Below, one piece after another: positions 25,201 through 34,511 of a stretch of DNA of 64,000 bases. How positions within the stretch are numbered: the stretch's first letter is position 1; every line of letters starts with the position of its first letter. The position numbers and the translations under genes were made by a program. Origin of the DNA: Nesterenkonia aurantiaca (lineage in GTDB: Bacteria > Actinomycetota > Actinomycetes > Actinomycetales > Micrococcaceae); contig NZ_SOAN01000005.1 in NCBI RefSeq assembly GCF_004364585.1, forward strand, positions 62,001-126,000, given 5' to 3'. Below the pieces are notes generated by a model. That model saw nothing but the letters and a program-made list of their open reading frames with translations. It made no database searches and was not told where the DNA came from.

Positions 25201-26250
25201 GGGGTTGGTCAGTGAGACGGTGGTCCCGGCGTAGTCCCCGGGGGTGAGCTTATTGTCCCGAGCGCGCTTGACCACGTCGTCGTAGGCGGCCCAGAACTCG
25301 GTGAAGCTCATCTCCTCCGCGGCCTTCATGTTCGGCACCACCAGCGCGCGGGTGCCGTCGGGACGGGGCATGTCGATGGCCAGGCCGAAGTTCACATGGG
25401 CCGGGTGCACGGCCACCGGCTTGTTGTCCTGCACGTCGTAGGTGACATTCATCGACGGGTGCTGGCGCAGTGCCTTCAGCAGCGCGTAGCCGATCACGTG
25501 GGTGAAGGAGACCTTGCCGCCGCGGGTCCGCTTGAGGTGATTGTTGATCACGGTGCGGTTGTCGATGAGCAGCTTGGCCGGGATTGCGCGCACCGTGGTG
25601 GCGGTGGGCACGGTCAGCGAGGCATCCATGTTCGCCGCGATCGCCTTGGAGATGCCCTTCAGCGGCATCACCTGGTCCTGCTTCTCCTCCCTGGCCGACT
25701 CGGCCTTCGCCGCGGAGGGCTCGGAGGGAATCGGAGTGCTGGAGGATCCCTGGGACTTCTTCGTCGTCGGAGTCCGCGGCGCCACTGGCTTGCTGCCGGA
25801 GGCGCCCTTCTCGCTGGCAGGCTTCTGTGAGGCCTCCGGCTCGGCGGGCTTCGCGGTGGCCGGGGTGGTCTGCGCGGTGGAATCACGCTGATTCGCAGCG
25901 TCAGGCTTCGAATCAGCCGCCGGCTTCGCGGCCGACTTGCCGGTGGACTGCTCGGCGGACTTCTCGGAGGAGGCGCCGGTGGACTTCGCCGCACCGTTGC
26001 TGGCGGACCCGTCGGCCGCGCCGGAGTCTGAACCGGCCTTCGGCTCGGCGGGGGTGGCCGCCGTCGGCGCGGGGGCGGAAGAGGTGCCGGACGCACGGGA
26101 ATCACCGTCGCCCTCGAGCTCGCGGAAGATCTCAGCCCACTTCCGATCCACCGAATCCGGATCGTCCTTGAACTTGTCGTATATGTCGGCGACCAGCCAT
26201 TCGTTTCCCGGGAATTCCTCGGCAAGACGGCTGGACGTTAGCTCTGGCAC
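22291..26250 (-). CDS. kgd: Multifunctional 2-oxoglutarate decarboxylase/dehydrogenase E1-E2 (KGD/OdhA)
   Basis: 1319 residues, GTG start. Order: a short E1 N-terminal segment (FPGNEWLVADIYDKF), a low-complexity Ala/Pro/Ser/Lys linker (about residues 50-195), an E2 succinyltransferase-like catalytic domain (about 200-435, with the TYDHRVIQGAGSGEFL active-site motif), then the thiamine-dependent E1 (about 450-1319, with GMAHRGRINVL and EGDDPSMTQP). A lipoyl domain is absent, as usual for the actinobacterial fusion, which works with separate E2p and E3. It carries the 2-oxoglutarate step of the TCA cycle. In relatives it is inhibited by the FHA protein OdhI/GarA under Ser/Thr kinase control. 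Confidence 0.97.
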   Translation of the reverse strand: MPELTSSRLAEEFPGNEWLVADIYDKFKDDPDSVDRKWAEIFRELEGDGDSRASGTSSAPAPTAATPAEPKAGSDSGAADGSASNGAAKSTGASSEKSAEQSTGKSAAKPAADSKPDAANQRDSTAQTTPATAKPAEPEASQKPASEKGASGSKPVAPRTPTTKKSQGSSSTPIPSEPSAAKAESAREEKQDQVMPLKGISKAIAANMDASLTVPTATTVRAIPAKLLIDNRTVINNHLKRTRGGKVSFTHVIGYALLKALRQHPSMNVTYDVQDNKPVAVHPAHVNFGLAIDMPRPDGTRALVVPNMKAAEEMSFTEFWAAYDDVVKRARDNKLTPGDYAGTTVSLTNPGGIGTVHSVPRLSKGQAVIVGVGALEYPAEFQGASEKTLNNLAVSKVITLTSTYDHRVIQGAGSGEFLKTIHEYLLGKHGFYEEIFEALRIPYEPIHWSADIQVNPEDQINKVARIQQLIHSYRVRGHLMASVDPLEYQMRSHPDLDIETHGLTLWDLDREWPTGGFGGNSMLPLRNILGVLRDTYCRSTGVEYMHIQSPEERQWFQDEIEHPYEKPTRDEQFRILGRLNAAEAFETFLQTKFVGQKRFSLEGGESLIPLLDTILSEAADEGLDEVAIGMAHRGRINVLTNIAGKTHAQVFREFEGREAGTGSGDVKYHLGTRGSFTSDRGNSTSVYLAANPSHLEAVNPVLEGVVRAKQDRINQGADALDSFSVMPLLVHGDAAFAGQGVVAETLNMSQLRGYRTGGTVHVVVNNQVGFTTAPSAARSMTYSTDMAKAIQAPIFHVNADDPESVARVAQLSFRYRQRFNKDVVIDLVCYRRRGHNEGDDPSMTQPKMYNLVEAKRTTRRLYTEALVGRGDITQEEADQALRDFRQRLERVFTETHAAQTQPISTADPDASGTRGMAPTASEDETSTPDRAGDDTKISEDALAHIGEVHTNIPESFTPHPKLKSLLEKRAKMAREGGIDWGFAEVAAFGSLLMEGTEVRLAGQDSRRGTFVQRHAVFHDRVNGDEWYPLKNLTEDQARFFIYDSLLSEYGALGFEYGYSVENPNALVLWEAQFGDFVNGAQIIIDEFIATAQQKWGQNSSVVMLLPHGYEGQGPDHSSGRPERFLQLCAEDNMTVVLPSSGANYFHLLRRQAVARPRRPLIVFSPKQLLRLKAAANSVEDFTTGTFQEVIPDRDVDASKVKRVLIVSGRLYYDLVATRNKHKDEATAIVRLEQLYPMPVEELQAELDRYSSAEEVVYAQDEPVNQGPWPFLGMNLRPLLKQDLKLVSRAESAATSVGQAKRHAKELEGLLSKAFPHLDL

Positions 26251-27929
<1,679 letters not shown>

Positions 27930-28065
27930 CCCAGACTGTAAGCTCTGACATCTCATGGAGCATCGACAACCTGGCCGCGGCCCGCGCCCGACCCACGCCC
28001 GTCACCTGATCCGCCTGCGGCCCCTGCCCTCGCTGCCGCCCCTCGGCCGGAGGTGGCTGCGCTAA

Positions 28066-29466
28066 GTGGACCTGTTGCTTCTGGGCCTCGGATTCCTGCT
28101 GATCCTGGGCACCGGGTTCTTCGTCGCCGTCGAATTCTCGCTGGTCGCCCTGGACCAGCCCACCGTGGCGCATGCGATGGATCGCGGTGACAAGTCCGCC
28201 CCGGCGGTGATGCGCTGCCTGAAGTCGCTTTCCACGCAGCTGTCCTCCTGTCAGCTGGGGATCACCCTGACCACGCTGCTCACCGGCTACGTGGCCGAAC
28301 CGGCGCTGGGTGCGCTGCTGGCAGGCCCGCTCGACGCGCTCGGTGTGCCCGAGCAGGCGCTCTCCGCGGTCTCGCTGACCCTGGCCCTGATCATCGCGAC
28401 CATGGTGACCATGATCATCGGCGAGCTGGTCCCGAAGAACCTCGCGATCGCCGAGGCCTACCGCGTGGCCCGGGTGCTGGCCCGCCCGCAGCTGGCGTTC
28501 ACCGCGGTCTTCCGGCCGCTGATCACCGTGCTCAACGGCTTCTCCAACAAGGTCCTGCATCGCTTCGGACTGGAGGTCAAGGAGGAGCTCTCCGGGGCTC
28601 GCACGCCCGAGGAGCTGTCCTCGATGGTGCGCCGCTCGGCCATGCTGGGCACCCTCGAGGAGGGCACCGCCACCTTCCTGGACCGCACCCTGCGCTTCTC
28701 CGACCAGACCGCCGCCGACGTGATGACCCCGCGCCCCCGCATGGCCAGCGTCGACGCCGACGCCTCCCTGGAGACGCTGATCGATCTGGCCCGGCAGACC
28801 GGGTTCTCCCGCTTCCCGGTCCTGGGTGAGAGCGTCGACGACGTCCGCGGGGTGACCCACGTGAAGAAGGCCGTGGCCGTGCCCCGGGAGAAGCGCCAGG
28901 GTCTGGTCGCGGCCACCGTGATGTCCGAGATCACCCGGGTCCCGGAGACCATTCACCTCGATGCGCTGCTCCCGGTGCTGCGCGAGGCCTCGCTGCAGGT
29001 GGCCATCGTGGAAGACGAATACGGCGGCACCTCCGGGGTGGTGACCCTGGAGGACCTGATCGAGGAGATCGTCGGCGAGGTCGCCGACGAACATGACCGG
29101 ATCGCCCCCGGGGTGCTGCAGAGCGCCTCCGGCGACTGGTTCTTCCCCGGGCTGCTGCGCCCCGATGAGATCAACGCCCAGATCCTGGAGCTCTCGATCC
29201 CCGAACATCCGGCCTATGAGACCGTCGCCGGGTTCATGCTACTGACCCTGGGTCGGGTGGCCGGGCCGGGAGACGCCGTGGAGGTCGACGGCGGCAGGCT
29301 GGTCGTGGTCGGGGTCGACGGCCGCCGGATCGACCGGCTCTGCTTCAGCCCGGACCCGCAGGCCCGCGACGCCGCGCTGCAGCAGGCGGCCGCCCGGGCC
29401 GAGAAGCTGGCCGAGGACCGCGCGGACCATGTCCGCCACGCCCGCGAAAGGGGTGAACGACGATGA
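28066..29466 (+). CDS. CNNM/CorC (hemolysin C-like) family membrane protein
   Basis: 466 residues, GTG start. A CNNM transmembrane domain (about 1-190, with GFFVAVEFSLVALDQ and the SCQLGITLTTLLTGYVAEPA signature), a CBS pair (about 215-335, TAADVMTPRPRM and VEDEYGGTSGVVTLEDLIEEIVGEV), then a C-terminal CorC/HlyC domain. The family is linked to Mg2+ and other divalent cation export; hemolysin in old annotations is misleading. Its stop overlaps the next gene, a paralogue. The start lies immediately after a 36-codon upstream frame (27955-28065). Confidence 0.88.
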   Translation: MDLLLLGLGFLLILGTGFFVAVEFSLVALDQPTVAHAMDRGDKSAPAVMRCLKSLSTQLSSCQLGITLTTLLTGYVAEPALGALLAGPLDALGVPEQALSAVSLTLALIIATMVTMIIGELVPKNLAIAEAYRVARVLARPQLAFTAVFRPLITVLNGFSNKVLHRFGLEVKEELSGARTPEELSSMVRRSAMLGTLEEGTATFLDRTLRFSDQTAADVMTPRPRMASVDADASLETLIDLARQTGFSRFPVLGESVDDVRGVTHVKKAVAVPREKRQGLVAATVMSEITRVPETIHLDALLPVLREASLQVAIVEDEYGGTSGVVTLEDLIEEIVGEVADEHDRIAPGVLQSASGDWFFPGLLRPDEINAQILELSIPEHPAYETVAGFMLLTLGRVAGPGDAVEVDGGRLVVVGVDGRRIDRLCFSPDPQARDAALQQAAARAEKLAEDRADHVRHARERGERR

Positions 29467-30542
29467 ACCCCGACCTGATGGGCATCCTCTGGCTGGTGGT
29501 CCTGCTCGGCGCCAATGCCTTCTTCGTCGGCGGCGAGTTCGCGGTGATGAGCGCCCGGCGCAGCCAGATCGAGCCCAAGGCCGAGGCTGGGTCCGCCCGG
29601 GCCAAGACCGCGCTCTACGCGATGGAACACGTCTCACAGATGCTCGCCATAGCGCAGCTGGGCATCACGGTGTGCTCGCTGCTGATCCTCATGGTCTCCG
29701 AGCCGGCGATCCACCACCTGCTCACCGACCCGCTGACCTCTTTGGGGCTGAGCTACACCGCCGCGAGCGTGATCGCCTTCGTCATCGCCCTGGCGCTGGT
29801 CTCCTTCCTGCACGTGACCATTGGCGAGATGGTGCCCAAGAACGCCGCGGTCTCTGTCGCGGACCGGGCGGTGCTGCTGCTGGCCCCGCCGCTGGTCTTC
29901 CTCTATCGGATCCTGATGCCGCTGATCTGGGTGTTGAACCTCACCGCGAACCTGGTCCTGCGCGCCTTCGGGATCACCCCGCGCGACGAGGTGGTCTCCA
30001 CCTTCACCTTGGAGGAGATGGAATCGATCGTGGCCGAGTCCAAGCGCGGCGGCACGGTGCGCGACGACGCCGGGATCATCGCCGGCGCCATGCAGTTCAG
30101 CGACTACACCGCGGCCGAGGTGATGATCCCGGTGGATGAGGTGATCACCGTGCCAGCGGACGTCACGCCACGAAAGGTGGAGAAGGCGGTGGGGCGCACC
30201 GGGTTCTCTCGCTTCGTCACCGCCGACGACCAGGACGTCTACACCGGCTACGTGCACCTCAAGGACGTGATGAGCCTGCCCGCGGCCGCCTCTGCGGAGC
30301 CGATCCCGGTGACCGTGGTGCGTTCCCTGGGCAATATGGGACTGACCGACGAGATCGAGGACTGCCTGGCCCAGATGCAGCGCACCGGGTCGCACCTGGC
30401 GCGCGTGATCGACGCCGAGGGCACCACCCGGGGCATCCTGTTCCTCGAAGACGTGCTGGAGGTGCTGGTGGGAGAGATCCATGACGCCACCCAGTCCTGG
30501 GACTCCCGCAGGCGGCATACCGTGACCGCCGAGGAGAGCTGA
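29463..30542 (+). CDS. CNNM family membrane protein, paralogue lacking CorC domain
   Basis: 359 residues. The same CNNM domain (NAFFVGGEFAVMSARRSQIE, LAIAQLGITVCSLLI, IGEMVPKNAAVS) and CBS pair (AAEVMIPVDEVITVP ... GILFLEDVLEVLVGEI), but it ends about 20 residues after the second CBS, so the CorC/HlyC domain present in the upstream partner is absent. ATGA overlap with that partner implies coupled translation. Two adjacent CNNM genes are common in actinobacteria and may form a heterodimer; ion specificity cannot be read from sequence. Confidence 0.87.
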   Translation: MNPDLMGILWLVVLLGANAFFVGGEFAVMSARRSQIEPKAEAGSARAKTALYAMEHVSQMLAIAQLGITVCSLLILMVSEPAIHHLLTDPLTSLGLSYTAASVIAFVIALALVSFLHVTIGEMVPKNAAVSVADRAVLLLAPPLVFLYRILMPLIWVLNLTANLVLRAFGITPRDEVVSTFTLEEMESIVAESKRGGTVRDDAGIIAGAMQFSDYTAAEVMIPVDEVITVPADVTPRKVEKAVGRTGFSRFVTADDQDVYTGYVHLKDVMSLPAAASAEPIPVTVVRSLGNMGLTDEIEDCLAQMQRTGSHLARVIDAEGTTRGILFLEDVLEVLVGEIHDATQSWDSRRRHTVTAEES

Positions 30543-30574
30543 GCCTTCCGGACGGACGGCGCACCACCGGCCTA

Positions 30575-30593
30575 GTTGAGATTTGTTCTCAAC
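30575..30593 (+). promoter_or_regulatory. Candidate Zur operator before the zinc importer
   Basis: Perfect inverted repeat GTTGAGA-TTTGT-TCTCAAC, overlapped by a second one, TTTGTT-CTC-AACAAA (30582-30596). It lies 51 bases before the first start of the importer operon, whose neighbour encodes a Fur/Zur protein. The sequence is not the textbook Zur box, so the link is inferred from location and symmetry. Confidence 0.55.
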
Positions 30594-30643
30594 AAAGTCT
30601 GGACGTACGCTGTTCTCATCTGCTGGTTCTGCAGCGTCTCCCC

Positions 30644-31753
30644 ATGAAGAAGGTACGACCCATGCCTGCCTCCCGTCTGCTTCCCTCCGCCGCCGTCCTG
30701 GGCGTCGCGACCCTGCTGCTCAGCGCCTGCGCCGGCTCTGCGGGATCGACCGAGGACGAGGACGCCTCGGCAGATCCGAGTGGGACGCTGAGCGTGATCA
30801 CCTCCACCGACGTCTACGCCGACCTTGTCCAGGAGATCCTCGGCGAGACCGCCGAGGTCACCGCACTGGTGGACAACCCGGCAGCCGACCCGCACTCCTA
30901 CGAGGCCACCCCGCAGGATCGACTCACCGTGGACGGCGCCGATGTCATCGTCGCCAACGGTGGCGGATACGATCCCTTCCTCACCCGACTCGCCGCCACC
31001 TCCGGGAAGGAAGATGCGGTGTACCAGCTTATCGAGGGCGATAACGCCCACGTGGAGGCTGAGGATCCCCAGGAGGATTCCTCCGAGGAAGCCCCGGCGG
31101 AAGACGCCGAGGACGAACACGCCGAGGATGAGCACGCCGAGGACGAACACGCCAAGGATGAGCACGCTGAGGAAGACGTCCACGAGGGCCATGACCACGC
31201 TGGTGAGGAAGAGTCCGGCGGATTCGTCAACGAGCACATCTGGTACGACCTCGCCGCGATGAGCGACTTCGCCCAGGACTTCAGCGCGCACATGGCAGAG
31301 GTCTCCCCGGAGAATGCCGAGCTCTATGCGGACAACGCCGCAGCCCTGGCTGAAGAGATCGACGCCCTGGACGAACGCAACCGCGCCATCGAGGCCGAGG
31401 GGATGAGCTTCCTCGCCACCGAGGCCGTCTCGCAGTTCCTGCTCACCGACGCCGGCTTCGAGGACGCCACCGATCAGCAGTTCCTCGCCGCTGTGGAACA
31501 CGGCGACGACGTCTCGGCCCGGCTCTACCAGCAGGCGCTCAACGCCGCGGCGGACCAGGAGATCGACCTGCTCTCCTACAACCCGCAGACCGAGACCAAC
31601 CAGTCCGCGCAGATCCGAGAGGCCGCCGAAGGCGCCGACGTCGCCGTCCTGGACTTCAACGAGACCATCCCGGACGAGCACGGCTCCTACCTGGAGTGGA
31701 TGGAGGCCAACATCGACGCGGTTGAGACCGTGGTCGAGGAGTCGCGTGGCTGA
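30644..31753 (+). CDS. znuA: Zinc ABC transporter substrate-binding lipoprotein with His/Asp-rich loop
   Basis: 369 residues; signal peptide and lipobox LLSAC. A second ATG at 30662 has the better ribosome-binding site (AAGAAGG, 8 bases away) and may be the true start. Cluster A-I metal binder: conserved His in NPAADPHSYEATPQD and in NEHIWYDL, with acidic ligands later (LSYNPQTETN). Between them lies a loop of about 50 residues made of EDEHA repeats ending HEGHDHAGEEE, the mark of zinc-binding ZnuA proteins. First gene of the importer operon. Confidence 0.9.
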   Translation: MKKVRPMPASRLLPSAAVLGVATLLLSACAGSAGSTEDEDASADPSGTLSVITSTDVYADLVQEILGETAEVTALVDNPAADPHSYEATPQDRLTVDGADVIVANGGGYDPFLTRLAATSGKEDAVYQLIEGDNAHVEAEDPQEDSSEEAPAEDAEDEHAEDEHAEDEHAKDEHAEEDVHEGHDHAGEEESGGFVNEHIWYDLAAMSDFAQDFSAHMAEVSPENAELYADNAAALAEEIDALDERNRAIEAEGMSFLATEAVSQFLLTDAGFEDATDQQFLAAVEHGDDVSARLYQQALNAAADQEIDLLSYNPQTETNQSAQIREAAEGADVAVLDFNETIPDEHGSYLEWMEANIDAVETVVEESRG

Positions 31754-32627
31754 GGCGCCCATGGCTGAGCTTTCCAACCCCGAGAGCCCCAAGACCGGGC
31801 CTTCCAGGACCGAGCCCTTCGCAACCGGGCCGCTGGTGCGGCTTCGCGACGCGAGTGTGGGATTCAGCGGTCGCACCCTCTGGGAAGGACTCGACCTCGA
31901 CCTCGCGCCGGGGGAGTTCCTGGCCGTGCTGGGGCCCAACGGCGCCGGCAAATCCACGTTCCTGAAGGTGCTGCTGGGACTGAACCGACTCACCTCGGGA
32001 ACGGCCGAGATCGCCGGTGCCCCGGTGCGCCGCGGCAGCAGCCGGGTCGGCTACATCCCGCAGCAGCAGACCATGCCCGAGGAGACCCCGCTGCGCGCCC
32101 GAGACATGGTCGCACTGGGTCTGGACGGGCACCGATTCGGCATCCGGCTGCATCCCCGCCGGCTGCGCCGCAGGGTCGATGAGCTTCTCGAGGCAGTGGG
32201 CGCCACCGCCTATGCGGACATGCCGGTGGGTCTGCTCTCCGGTGGCGAGCAGCAGCGCCTGCGGGCCGCTCAGGCGCTGGCCTCGAACCCCGCCGTGCTG
32301 CTCTGCGACGAGCCGCTGCACTCGCTGGACCTGAACCATCAGCAGGCGGTCACCGAGCTCATCCGCCGCCAGGCCGTGGAGCGCGGTTCCGCGGTGGTCT
32401 TCGTGACCCACGAGATCAACCCGGTGATCGAGCACGTGGACCGGGTGCTCTACTTCGCCCGCGGCCAGTACCGGATCGGGACCACCGCCGAGGTGATGCG
32501 CTCCGAGGTGCTCTCCGAGCTCTACGGCTCCTCCGTGGACGTCATCGAACACAAGGGCCGGCTGCTGGTCATGTCCACCCTCGACGAGAGCTGCCACTAT
32601 CACCCCGAGGAGCTGGCGCTGCCATGA
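31746..32627 (+). CDS. znuC: Zinc ABC transporter ATP-binding protein
   Basis: 293 residues from the GTG at 31746 (GAGGAG just upstream), overlapping znuA by 8 bases; an ATG at 31761 is an alternative. Walker A GPNGAGKST, Q-loop GYIPQQQ, signature LSGGEQQRL, Walker B LLCDEPLHSL and the switch His in FVTHE are intact. The C-terminal 60 residues (SELYGSSVDVIEHKGRLLV ... CHYHPEELALP) include an HxH close to the end, possibly a metal-sensing touch. It powers the adjoining permease. Confidence 0.92.
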   Translation: MAEAPMAELSNPESPKTGPSRTEPFATGPLVRLRDASVGFSGRTLWEGLDLDLAPGEFLAVLGPNGAGKSTFLKVLLGLNRLTSGTAEIAGAPVRRGSSRVGYIPQQQTMPEETPLRARDMVALGLDGHRFGIRLHPRRLRRRVDELLEAVGATAYADMPVGLLSGGEQQRLRAAQALASNPAVLLCDEPLHSLDLNHQQAVTELIRRQAVERGSAVVFVTHEINPVIEHVDRVLYFARGQYRIGTTAEVMRSEVLSELYGSSVDVIEHKGRLLVMSTLDESCHYHPEELALP

Positions 32628-33493
32628 TGGAGACGCTGACCAGCTCGTTCACCACCGAGGGCTACTGGGAGCTGTTCTCGCTGGTCCGGAACTCGGTGAT
32701 CACCGCCGGTGTGCTGGGCCTGATGGGTGGCCTGATCGGGGTGTTCATCATGCTGCGCCGAACCGCCCTGGTGGTCCACGGCATCGCCGAGATCTCCTTC
32801 GCCGGAGCGGCGCTGGCACTGCTGATCGGGGTAGACGTGGTCGCCGGCTCCGCCATGGGCGCCGTGGCGGCCTCGCTGCTGATCGGGGTGCTCAGCCTCA
32901 AGGACCGCGACACCTCCGCGGTGACCGGAGTGCTGATGCCCTTCGGGCTCGGCCTTGGCATCCTCTTCCTCTCGCTCTACCAGGGGCGCAGCGCGAACAA
33001 GTTCGGGCTGCTCACCGGACAGATCGTCGGGGTGGACGATATCCAGACCCAGACCCTGGTGACCGGCGCCGTCGTGATCAGCATCGCGCTGCTGCTGATC
33101 TGGCGCCCGCTGATGTTCGCCTCGGTGGACCCGCAGCTGGCCCGGGCCCGCGGGGTCCGGGTCAACCTGCTCTCCATGGTCTTCATGGTGCTGCTGGGCG
33201 TCGCGGTCGCGATGTCGGTCCAGGTGGTCGGCGCGCTGCTGGTGCTCGCGCTGCTGGTGGTGCCGGCGGCGGCGGCGCTGAAGGTCACGGTGCGGCCCTA
33301 TCTCGCCGTGCTGCTCTCGATGCTCTTCGCGCTGATCTCCTCGGTGGGCGGGATCATGCTCGCGATCACCGGCACCGTGCCGATCAGCCCCTACATCACC
33401 ACGATCTCGTTTCTGATCTACGTGGTCTGTGTGCTCATCGGCCGCGGCGGACGCACCCGCCGCCGCGAAGCCGCTGCCGCGCTGACCGCCTGA
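32624..33493 (+). CDS. znuB: Zinc ABC transporter permease
   Basis: 289 residues, ATGA overlap with the ATPase. About eight hydrophobic helices of the ABC-3 permease family, with RNSVITAGVLGLMGGLIGVF, RTALVVHGIAEISFAGAALALL and the LLVLALLVVPAAAALKVTV segment. It is the membrane channel of the zinc importer. The C-terminus is short and basic (GRGGRTRRREAAAA). About 100 bases separate its stop from that of the convergent zur gene, a stretch containing short TCAGCTGC repeats. Confidence 0.92.
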   Translation: MMETLTSSFTTEGYWELFSLVRNSVITAGVLGLMGGLIGVFIMLRRTALVVHGIAEISFAGAALALLIGVDVVAGSAMGAVAASLLIGVLSLKDRDTSAVTGVLMPFGLGLGILFLSLYQGRSANKFGLLTGQIVGVDDIQTQTLVTGAVVISIALLLIWRPLMFASVDPQLARARGVRVNLLSMVFMVLLGVAVAMSVQVVGALLVLALLVVPAAAALKVTVRPYLAVLLSMLFALISSVGGIMLAITGTVPISPYITTISFLIYVVCVLIGRGGRTRRREAAAALTA

Positions 33494-33556
33494 GGCGGGT
33501 CTCCACCGGGCTCGCAGAATCCGCGACGCCTCGAGGTTGACCGGCACGCGAGAAGT

Positions 33557-33601
33557 TCAGCTGCGCTCAAGGGCTCAGCTGCACCCGAGAGAATCAGCTG
33601 C
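33557..33601 (-). repeat. Three spaced copies of the zur 3' end (GCAGCTGA)
   Basis: On the minus strand GCAGCTGA occurs at the zur stop (33601-33594) and again at 33582-33575 and 33564-33557, with spacing of 19 and 18 bases. Each copy contains a TGA, in more than one frame relative to zur. Compare 21315-21380. Confidence 0.7.
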
Positions 33602-34019
33602 GCGCGATGGCGGCACAGCTGGCGCAGAGTCCGAAGATCTCCAGGGTGTGCCGGACCTCGGTGAAGGCATGCTCCTGCGCGAGTGCGGTCGCCCAGTCCT
33701 CGATGGCGGGGGCCTCGAACTCCACCGTCAGGCCGCAGGAGCGGCACACCAGGTGGTGGTGGTGCTCCTCGCGCTCACAGAGCCGGAAGATCGCCTCACC
33801 GTCATCGGGGCGCAGCACATCGACGAGTCCTTCCTCCTGATGCGTCTGCAGCACCCGGTACACCGTGGCCAGGGAGACCTTCTCGCCGCGCCCGTCGAGG
33901 ATCCTATGCAGATCCTGGGCGCTGACGAAGTCATCCAGGGAGTGCAGCGCGGCCCAGACGGCGCGCTTCTGACGCGTGGATCGGCCGCGTGCCGGAGGGG
34001 TGGATGTGTTCTCGTTCAT
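33594..34019 (-). CDS. zur: Fur-family zinc uptake regulator (Zur-like)
   Basis: 141 residues. A winged-helix domain (SRSTRQKRAVWAALHSLDDF ... SLATVYRVLQTHQEEGLVDV) is followed by the dimerisation domain with the HHHHLVCRSCG structural site and a second CASC pair near the C-terminus. The family represses target genes when loaded with metal. Zinc specificity is inferred from its place next to the His-rich ZnuABC system and the candidate operator at 30575. Length is normal. Confidence 0.88.
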   Translation of the reverse strand: MNENTSTPPARGRSTRQKRAVWAALHSLDDFVSAQDLHRILDGRGEKVSLATVYRVLQTHQEEGLVDVLRPDDGEAIFRLCEREEHHHHLVCRSCGLTVEFEAPAIEDWATALAQEHAFTEVRHTLEIFGLCASCAAIARS

Positions 34020-34057
34020 GCTCGCTCCAGACTAGCAGTCAGGCTTAGAGTGGATGC

Positions 34058-34492
34058 ATGAGCACAGTCTTCAGCAAGATCATCGCCGGTGAGATCCCAG
34101 GTCGCTTCGTGTGGCAGGACGAGACCTGCGTCGGGTTCCTCTCCATCGCGCCGCTGGCCTACGGCCACACCCTGGTGGTGCCGCGGCAGGAGGTGGACAA
34201 GTGGACCGAGGCGGAGGGTCAGCTCATGGCGCATCTGTTCCAGGTCGCCCACCGCATCGGCAAGGCCCAGGTCCAGGCCTTCGGCTCCGAGCGGGCCGGA
34301 CTGAGCATCGCCGGCTTCGAGGTCCCCCACCTGCACCTGCATGTCTGGCCCTCGAACTCCATGGCCGACCACAGCTTCGCCCAGGCCGAGGACGACCCGG
34401 ACCAGTCCCGGATGGAGGAGTCTGCCGAGAAGCTGCGCGTGGCGCTGCGCCTGATGGGCGATGCCGAGCACGTGCCCGCCGAGCAGGACTGA
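34058..34492 (+). CDS. HIT-family nucleotide hydrolase
   Basis: 144 residues. The histidine-triad motif HLHLHVWP lies near residue 92, preceded by FSKIIAGEIPGRFVWQDE and a PLAYGHTLVVPR strand, all typical of HIT proteins that hydrolyse or transfer nucleoside monophosphates (AMP-lysine, AMP-N or dinucleoside polyphosphates). The exact substrate is unknown. It is divergent from zur with a 38-base gap that must hold both promoters, and convergent with hrpA. Confidence 0.9.
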   Translation: MSTVFSKIIAGEIPGRFVWQDETCVGFLSIAPLAYGHTLVVPRQEVDKWTEAEGQLMAHLFQVAHRIGKAQVQAFGSERAGLSIAGFEVPHLHLHVWPSNSMADHSFAQAEDDPDQSRMEESAEKLRVALRLMGDAEHVPAEQD

Positions 34493-34511
34493 GCCCTCGG
34501 AATCTGCGAGC

